Shown here piece after piece: positions 5,948 through 10,676 of a DNA stretch of 10,676 nucleotides; positions within the stretch are counted from its first letter, which is position 1; the number at the start of each line of letters is the position of its first letter. The translations under genes and the position numbers were made by a program. The stretch covers positions 1-10,676 of the forward strand of contig JACMKH010000140.1 in the NCBI GenBank assembly GCA_014380205.1, given 5' to 3'. The DNA comes from Sphingomonadaceae bacterium. GTDB lineage: Bacteria; Pseudomonadota; Alphaproteobacteria; Sphingomonadales; Sphingomonadaceae. The notes under the pieces are model-generated. The model saw only the letters and a program-made list of their open reading frames with translations. It did not search any database and was not told the origin of the DNA.

Positions 5948-7348
5948 ATGTTCCAGGCGGTGGTTTTTGCGGCGATCGTCGGGTCGGTCGTTATGGCTGG
6001 CTTCGCGGTGCCGAGCTTCCGGCCCTATCTGCGTCCGATGCCGTTCACGGCATTCCTGCTCGGAATCTCGAGCGGATTCCCCCTTACCTTGCTGCTCGCG
6101 ACGATGACTTTCTGGCTGTCGCGCGTCGGCATCGACAAGTCGACGATCGGCTTCGCGATCGGGCTGACCACCCCCTACACGCTCAAGTTCCTCTGGGCGC
6201 CGCTGGTCGACAAGCTGCCGCTGCCGATCCTCACGCGCTTGTTCGGCCAGCGGCGCGCGTGGCTGTTCTTCGTCCAGGCGCTGCTGTTCGCCGCGCTCTG
6301 GCAGCTCGGCGCGAGCGATCCGGCGAACAACCTCGGCTGGTTCGCGCTCTGGGCGATCGTCGTCGCCTTCCTCTCGGCGACGCAGGACATCGTCATCGAT
6401 GCCTATCGCATCGAAATCCTGTCCGAGGAGGAGCTTCCCCACGGCACGGCGATGAACCAGTTCGGCTACCGCACCGGCAATTTGCTCGCGGGCGCGGGAA
6501 CGGTCTATCTCGCCTCGGTCGAGGGCGCCGGGCTCGGCTGGGCCGCCGCCTACGGCCTCACCGCCTTCTGCGTGCTCCCCGCCACGATCGGCGCGCTGTT
6601 CGCGGGGCCGGGCCGCTATGTCGAGCGTCAGGCGCGAGCCATGGGCCAGTCGATCGGCGGATGGCTCAAGGAGACGGTGATCAATCCCTTCCGCGAGTTC
6701 CTCACGCGCCACGGCGCTTTCCTGATCCTCGCGTTCGTGCTGATTTACAAGATCGGCGACGCGATGGGGCAGATCATGCTCAACCCGATGATCGTCGAGC
6801 TCGGCTTCTCGGACACAGAATATATCGCGGTGAACAAGTTCGTCGGCTTCGCCGCGCTGATCCTCGGCTCGGCGTTCGGCGCGCCGTTTATCGCTTGGCT
6901 CGGCATGGGGCGCGCGCTGTTCATCTCGGGCATGCTGATGATGGTCTCCAACTTTCTGTTCGCGATCCTCGCCGCGACGGGCGACTCGACCGTGATGCTT
7001 GGGATTGCGGTCGGAGTGGAGAATTTCACGAGCGGGATCGGGCTGACGGTGTTCGTCACCTATCTCTCGGGCCTCTCGAGCCTCGCCTACACCGCGACGC
7101 AATTCGCGTTGCTCTCCTCGTTCGCGGCGGTCGGGCGGACGTGGCTGTCGACGCCTTCGGGCTATCTTGCCGAGGGTGTCGGCTGGGTCACCTTCTGGCT
7201 GCTCACCGTGGTCATCGCGATACCGGGGATGGTGCTGCTCTGGATTCTGTGGAGCAAGGGTTTCGTCGTCGAGAGCGTGAGGCAGCCGGGGACCGAGGAC
7301 GATATCGAACCACCGCCCGGCGTTCAGCCCGCTCCCGCGAAAGCCTAG
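5948..7348 (+). CDS. ampG: AmpG-family MFS permease (muropeptide transporter-like)
   Basis: The 466-residue protein is a multi-pass inner-membrane transporter of the major facilitator superfamily, with about twelve hydrophobic segments. AmpG imports anhydro-muropeptides (GlcNAc-anhMurNAc peptides) from the periplasm for cell wall recycling. Family features are [20 protein letters not shown] near 37-56, [17 protein letters not shown] (74-90), the [10 protein letters not shown] motif (147-156), [10 protein letters not shown] (170-179) and [19 protein letters not shown] (356-374). An additional hydrophobic stretch lies at residues 4-20, before the usual first helix, and a Pro-rich hydrophilic tail (about 445-466) is probably cytoplasmic. 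Sphingomonads can have several AmpG paralogues, so the substrate is inferred. The start follows a strong Shine-Dalgarno. Five bases separate its stop from the next gene, suggesting one transcript. Confidence 0.88.
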   Translation: MFQAVVFAAIVGSVVMAGFAVPSFRPYLRPMPFTAFLLGISSGFPLTLLLATMTFWLSRVGIDKSTIGFAIGLTTPYTLKFLWAPLVDKLPLPILTRLFGQRRAWLFFVQALLFAALWQLGASDPANNLGWFALWAIVVAFLSATQDIVIDAYRIEILSEEELPHGTAMNQFGYRTGNLLAGAGTVYLASVEGAGLGWAAAYGLTAFCVLPATIGALFAGPGRYVERQARAMGQSIGGWLKETVINPFREFLTRHGAFLILAFVLIYKIGDAMGQIMLNPMIVELGFSDTEYIAVNKFVGFAALILGSAFGAPFIAWLGMGRALFISGMLMMVSNFLFAILAATGDSTVMLGIAVGVENFTSGIGLTVFVTYLSGLSSLAYTATQFALLSSFAAVGRTWLSTPSGYLAEGVGWVTFWLLTVVIAIPGMVLLWILWSKGFVVESVRQPGTEDDIEPPPGVQPAPAKA

Positions 7349-7353
7349 CCGCG

Positions 7354-8106
7354 ATGGTGTTCTACGCCATCATCCTGCTCATCCAGATCTTGTGCATCGT
7401 CCATGTCATCCGCAACGGACGCAATCAGCTGTGGATCATGGCGCTGATCTTCCTGCCCGTGGCGAGCGCGGCGGCCTATTTCATCGTCGAGATTCTGCCG
7501 GGCCTGTCGGGCAATCGACACGTCCGCGCCGCGCGCGCCAAGGCTATCCAGACGCTCGACCCTGAGCGCGAGCTGCGGGCGGCGCGCGATCAGCTCGCGC
7601 TCGCCGACACCATCGCCAATCGCACGCGGTTGGCGGACGCCTATGTTGGGTTGGCAAGGTACGGGGAAGCGCTTCCGCTCTATCGGGAGATCGCCGGGCG
7701 CGGCGAGCCCGATGCGCCGCTGCGCCTGAAGCTGGCGCGCGCGCTGTTCGAGACGGGCGCGAGCGAGGAGGCGCTGGCGACGATCGAAGCGGTCGAGGAG
7801 GCGAGCACACAGGGCGAGCGTGATCGGCGCGGGATGCTCCGTGCGCGCATCCTCGAGGCGCTTGGGCGCGCTGAAGAGGCGATGGCGCTCTATGCGGACA
7901 TTGTCACTCGCTTGCCTGGCGAGGAGGCGCGATGCCGCTATGCGGCGTTGCTGCTCGCGAAGGGCCGCACCGGGGAGGCCCGGCGGGTCCTCGAGGAGGT
8001 CGAGACGCGAATGAAGCGGCTCAGTCGTCAGCAACGCGCGGCCGAGGCCGACATGTACAGCTGGGCGATGGAGAAGATGGCGGAATTGCGGGCGGCAGGG
8101 GGCTGA
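7354..8106 (+). CDS. Membrane-anchored tetratricopeptide repeat protein with PLDc_N-like N-terminus
   Basis: The 250-residue protein opens with two hydrophobic segments (about 2-19 and 27-49) around a short HVIRNGRNQLW turn. This pattern resembles the N-terminal membrane domain of cardiolipin synthases (PLDc_N), without any phospholipase domain after it. Residues from about 85 to 225 form helical pairs of TPR type: LADAYVGLARYGEALPLYREI (93-113), LKLARALFETGASEEALATIE (125-145), a pair at 162-186 with LGRAEEAMALYADI, and YAALLLAKGRTGEARRVLEEV (196-216). TPRs usually mediate protein binding, so this may be a scaffold facing the cytoplasm. ATG at 7354 is chosen because the membrane segment begins there; the frame is open far upstream only as an overlap of ampG. 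No clear Shine-Dalgarno is seen and coupling to ampG translation is likely. It converges with folC. The function is unknown. Confidence 0.85.
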   Translation: MVFYAIILLIQILCIVHVIRNGRNQLWIMALIFLPVASAAAYFIVEILPGLSGNRHVRAARAKAIQTLDPERELRAARDQLALADTIANRTRLADAYVGLARYGEALPLYREIAGRGEPDAPLRLKLARALFETGASEEALATIEAVEEASTQGERDRRGMLRARILEALGRAEEAMALYADIVTRLPGEEARCRYAALLLAKGRTGEARRVLEEVETRMKRLSRQQRAAEADMYSWAMEKMAELRAAGG

Positions 8107-8131
8107 GGATACGGGCTTGACGGGTGCGGGG

Positions 8132-9436
8132 TTAGCCGGGCGTTTCTCCGTTGAGCGCGAGCGCTTCTCCGGCCAGATAAAGCGAGCCGATGATCGCGAC
8201 CGTTGTCCTGGGCGACAGGGTTTCGATGGTGGCCAGCGCTTCGGGCAGGTCGGGGGCCGCGCGCGCGCGAATGCCAAGGTGCTCGGCGGCTTGAACGAGC
8301 GCTTCTGGGGAGTGGCTGTCGTGACCCGCCACAGGTACGAAGCAGGCCGATTGGGCGATTCCCGCGAACGGCGCGAGCACGCCCTCGGGGTCCTTGTTGG
8401 CGAGCAGGCCGAGGATGAGGCGGAGGTCTCGCGCGCCTTTGAAGTGCTCGGCGACGGCGGCGGCGGCGTTGGGGTTGTGGGCGCCGTCGAGCCAGAGGGG
8501 AACGCCGGGGGGGAGCAGGCGGGTGAGCGCACCGTTGCCGAGGCGTTGCAGCCGCGCGGGCCATTCGGCGCGATCCATCGCCTGGGCAAGCGCGGCAGCG
8601 GGGATGATGAGCGCGTTCTGGTGGCGCAGCATCGCGACGGCGATCGCGGCGTTGTCGGGCTGGTGCGGGCCCGCCATGCGCGGGAGGGGGAGGGCAAGCT
8701 CGCCTTTCGCATCGCGGTATGCGAGTCCACTGCCCTCGACGGTCGCGTCCCATTCGCCACCGCGCGGGAGCCATTTTGCGCCAGTGGCGGCCGCCACCGC
8801 GTCGATGCTGCGCGCGATCGGATCGGCGTAGCGCAGCGTGACGAGAGGCGCGCCGGGCCGCGCGATACCCGCCTTCTCGGCCGCGATGGTCTCGGCCTCG
8901 TCGCCGAGAAACGCTTGATGGTCGACGCCGAGCGCGGCGATGCCGCAGACCAGCGGGCGCTCGATGACATTGGTCGCGTCGAGCCGGCCGCCGAGGCCGA
9001 CCTCGATCACGCAGGCGTCGGCGGGCGCGCGCGAAAAGGCGAGGAACATCGCGGCGGTGGTGATCTCGAAGAAGCTCGCGCCGATGCCCTCGGCGGCGTC
9101 GAGCGTCTCGGCGACAAGCGCGGCGAGCGCGTCGTCCTCGATCAGCCGGCCCGCGATGCGGATGCGCTCGTTGAAGCGGACGAGATGGGGGCTGGTGTAG
9201 ACGTGGCACGTCAGTCCCGCCGCCTCGATCGCGGCGCGCAGATAGGCACAGACCGATCCCTTGCCGTTGGTCCCCGCGACGTGGAGCACGGGCGGGAGGG
9301 CGCGTTGCGGGTCGCCCAGACGCGCGAGGAGCGCGGTGATGCGTTCGAGGCCGAGGATGTCGCGCCCGGGGGAGAGCGCGGCGAGGCGGTCGAGCTGGCG
9401 CTGGACGGCGGGATGGGACGAGCGGGCGTGGTCCAC
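8132..9436 (-). CDS. folC: Folylpolyglutamate synthase / dihydrofolate synthase
   Basis: FolC adds glutamate to dihydropteroate and, in most bacteria, further glutamates to tetrahydrofolate, in an ATP-dependent Mur-ligase-like reaction in the cytoplasm. The 434-residue length is normal. The P-loop HVAGTNGKGS is at 52-61, TSPHLVRFNERI at 81-92, EVGLGGRLDATN at 145-156, DH at 172-173, a lysine in AEKAGI (K188), and the C-terminal-domain motif DGAHNP at 317-322. The start is GTG, supported by GGGAGGG five bases upstream and by the normal N-terminal length. It follows accD by 14 bases in the order trpA-accD-folC, a gene order conserved in many proteobacteria. It converges with the TPR gene, 25 bases apart, and no clear terminator is visible between them. 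Confidence 0.95.
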   Translation of the reverse strand: MDHARSSHPAVQRQLDRLAALSPGRDILGLERITALLARLGDPQRALPPVLHVAGTNGKGSVCAYLRAAIEAAGLTCHVYTSPHLVRFNERIRIAGRLIEDDALAALVAETLDAAEGIGASFFEITTAAMFLAFSRAPADACVIEVGLGGRLDATNVIERPLVCGIAALGVDHQAFLGDEAETIAAEKAGIARPGAPLVTLRYADPIARSIDAVAAATGAKWLPRGGEWDATVEGSGLAYRDAKGELALPLPRMAGPHQPDNAAIAVAMLRHQNALIIPAAALAQAMDRAEWPARLQRLGNGALTRLLPPGVPLWLDGAHNPNAAAAVAEHFKGARDLRLILGLLANKDPEGVLAPFAGIAQSACFVPVAGHDSHSPEALVQAAEHLGIRARAAPDLPEALATIETLSPRTTVAIIGSLYLAGEALALNGETPG

Positions 9437-9441
9437 CTAGG

Positions 9442-9448
9442 CCCTCCC
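9442..9448 (-). promoter_or_regulatory. Ribosome binding site of folC with GTG start
   Basis: GGGAGGG, then CCTAG, then GTG (9436-9434). The strong site compensates for the non-ATG start and fixes the folC start within the 14-base gap after accD. Confidence 0.7.
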
Positions 9449-9450
9449 GT

Positions 9451-10302
9451 TCACGCCGCCTCCCTTTGCGGCGCGAGAAATCCGATCAGCCGCGCCAGCA
9501 TCGCGCGCAGCTCCTTGCGCTCTACGATCATGTCGATCGTGCCATGCTCAAGCAGATACTCCGCGCGCTGGAAGCCTTCGGGGAGCTGCTCGCGGATGGT
9601 GTTCTCGATCACGCGGCGGCCGGTGAACGCGAGCAGCGCCTTGGGCTCGGCGATCTGGACGTCGCCGAGCATTGCGTAGCTCGCCATCACCCCGCCCGAG
9701 GTCGGATCGGTGAGCACGACGATATAGGGCAGCCCGGCCTCCTTGAGCTCCTGCACCGCGACGGTCATCTTGGGCATCTGCATCAGCGAGAGGATGCCCT
9801 CCTGCATCCGCGCGCCGCCCGATGCGGTGAAGATCACATAGGGGCAGCGCGCGGCGATCGCGGCGCGCGCCCCCGCGACGAACGCCTCGCCGACGCCCAC
9901 GCCCATCGATCCGCCCATGAAGGCGAAATCCTGGACCGCGATCACCACCGGTTGCCCCTCGATCTCGCCCCTGGCGTTGACCAGGGCGTCGGCCTCGCCG
10001 GTCTCGTTGCGCGCGACCCTGAGCCGATCGGTGTAGCGTTTCTCGTCACGGAACTTGAGCGGGTCCTCGCGGACCGCGGGCGAGGGCAGCATCGTCCAGC
10101 TCTCGTCGAACAGCTGCGCGAATCGCTCGGCGGGCCCGATCCGGCCGTGGTGGCCGCACTCGGGGCAGACCGAGAGGTTCTCCTCATATTCCTTGGTGTA
10201 GATCATCTGCTCACAATCGCGGCACTTGTGCCAGAGCGTGTCGTCGCTCGAGCGCTTGGAGATGAACGGGATGCGTTTGCGGACCTGGGTGAACCAGTTC
10301 AT
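9451..10302 (-). CDS. accD: Acetyl-CoA carboxylase carboxyltransferase subunit beta
   Basis: AccD pairs with AccA to form the carboxyltransferase that moves carboxyl from carboxybiotin on AccB to acetyl-CoA, giving malonyl-CoA for fatty acid synthesis. The 283-residue protein begins with the family zinc ribbon, with Cys27, Cys30, Cys46 and Cys49 (HKCRDC and VCPECG). It is followed by the crotonase-fold core: [17 protein letters not shown] (125-141), the oxyanion-hole segment [11 protein letters not shown] (159-169) and [17 protein letters not shown] (198-214). All key elements are present. The ATG overlaps the trpA stop as ATGA (10299-10302), and GGAAGGAAG a few bases upstream provides a good Shine-Dalgarno inside trpA. 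Confidence 0.97.
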   Translation of the reverse strand: MNWFTQVRKRIPFISKRSSDDTLWHKCRDCEQMIYTKEYEENLSVCPECGHHGRIGPAERFAQLFDESWTMLPSPAVREDPLKFRDEKRYTDRLRVARNETGEADALVNARGEIEGQPVVIAVQDFAFMGGSMGVGVGEAFVAGARAAIAARCPYVIFTASGGARMQEGILSLMQMPKMTVAVQELKEAGLPYIVVLTDPTSGGVMASYAMLGDVQIAEPKALLAFTGRRVIENTIREQLPEGFQRAEYLLEHGTIDMIVERKELRAMLARLIGFLAPQREAA

Positions 10303-10676
10303 CGAGCTTCCTTCCGCGCCGAATCGATCGCCTGCCTGAGCGAGGCGATATAGTCGCGCACGGGGCTGGGCGCATCCTTGCCGTGCTGCGCGACGATCTC
10401 GACGATCGCCGAGCCGACGACGACGCCGTCGGCGACGCGCGCGATCGCCGCTGCTTGCTCGGGCGCGCGAATGCCGAAGCCCACCGCGACGGGCAGATCG
10501 GTCGCCGCCTTGAGCCGCGCGACCGCCGCTTCGATCGATTCGGTCGCGGCCTGCTGCTTACCGGTGATGCCCGCGACCGAGACATAATAGAGGAAGCCCG
10601 AGGCGCCGGCGAGCACGGCGGGGAGCCGCGCGGCGTCGGTGGTGGGGGTGGCGAGGCGGATCGTGGCGACGCCTGC
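10299..10676 (-). CDS. trpA: Tryptophan synthase alpha subunit, 3' part
   Basis: About 125 C-terminal residues are in the window; the 5' part lies beyond the right edge. TrpA cleaves indole-3-glycerol phosphate to indole, which is channelled to TrpB. Family segments are [14 protein letters not shown] near the edge, [17 protein letters not shown] (phosphate loop region) and [18 protein letters not shown], then [15 protein letters not shown] near the end, all typical of the TrpA TIM barrel C-terminus. The frame runs open to the edge, with no stop before it. It overlaps accD by ATGA. In the usual order trpF and trpB would lie to the right, outside the window. Confidence 0.95.
   Translation of the reverse strand, partial: AGVATIRLATPTTDAARLPAVLAGASGFLYYVSVAGITGKQQAATESIEAAVARLKAATDLPVAVGFGIRAPEQAAAIARVADGVVVGSAIVEIVAQHGKDAPSPVRDYIASLRQAIDSARKEAR

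Noticed and set aside
8107..8131. A bidirectional terminator between the convergent TPR and folC genes.
   Set aside because: Only a weak 4-base complementarity with a long loop is visible, without a T-run.
7345..8970. A 541-codon minus-strand frame across the TPR gene and the end of folC.
   Set aside because: It is antisense to the TPR protein and out of frame with folC; its Ser/Arg/Pro-rich composition is not protein-like.
8117..9679. A 520-codon open frame on the plus strand opposite folC and part of accD.
   Set aside because: It is antisense to two clear genes; its Arg/Gly/Ala/Glu-rich product has no recognisable domain and arises from high GC codon bias.
9466..10353. A 295-codon plus-strand frame opposite accD.
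   Set aside because: It is a His/Asp/Arg-rich shadow of accD without domain or ribosome binding site.

Overview
The window is a GC-rich, densely packed piece of a bacterial chromosome. Gene content and order (trpA-accD-folC, moaA-nadK, rluB-rsmD), the alphaproteobacterial-looking proteins and a GC-rich palindromic intergenic repeat of a kind common in sphingomonads suggest the order Sphingomonadales. That placement is inferred from protein and gene-order character, not from a database search.

Layout, left to right. (1) Positions 1-772, minus: a glycosyltransferase-like protein cut by the window edge. (2) 842-916, minus: tRNA-Asn(GTT) with its own promoter at about 965-992. (3) 1004-2814, minus: nadK and moaA, overlapping by ATGA. 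(4) 2912-3307, plus: a small secreted cupredoxin, divergent from moaA. (5) 3314-5882, minus: a three-gene run transcribed in the order Rieske oxygenase, rluB-type pseudouridine synthase, rsmD. (6) 5948-8106, plus: an AmpG-family permease and a membrane-anchored TPR protein 5 bases apart. (7) 8132-10676, minus: folC, accD and the 3' part of trpA, transcribed trpA-accD-folC.

Most genes are housekeeping: NADP supply (nadK), molybdenum cofactor (moaA), 16S and 23S rRNA modification (rsmD, rluB), fatty acid synthesis (accD), folate (folC), tryptophan (trpA) and peptidoglycan recycling (ampG). No stretch longer than about 100 bases lacks a gene or RNA, apart from repeat sequence inside a reading frame. 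I see no integrase, transposase, CRISPR array, toxin-antitoxin pair or defence cluster, and nothing I would call a new multi-gene system.

The most interesting structure is a nested palindrome at about 3855-4001, where rluB meets rsmD. It encodes the last ~52 residues of the RluB-like protein. It also carries the Shine-Dalgarno sequence of rsmD, which starts with TTG inside the rluB stop (TTGA). In the mRNA that Shine-Dalgarno can pair with the far arm of the palindrome, suggesting that rsmD translation depends on ribosomes finishing rluB. Other points worth a look are an 8-bp inverted repeat between the Rieske gene and ampG, a Rieske oxygenase without a visible electron-transfer partner, and the membrane-TPR protein paired with AmpG.
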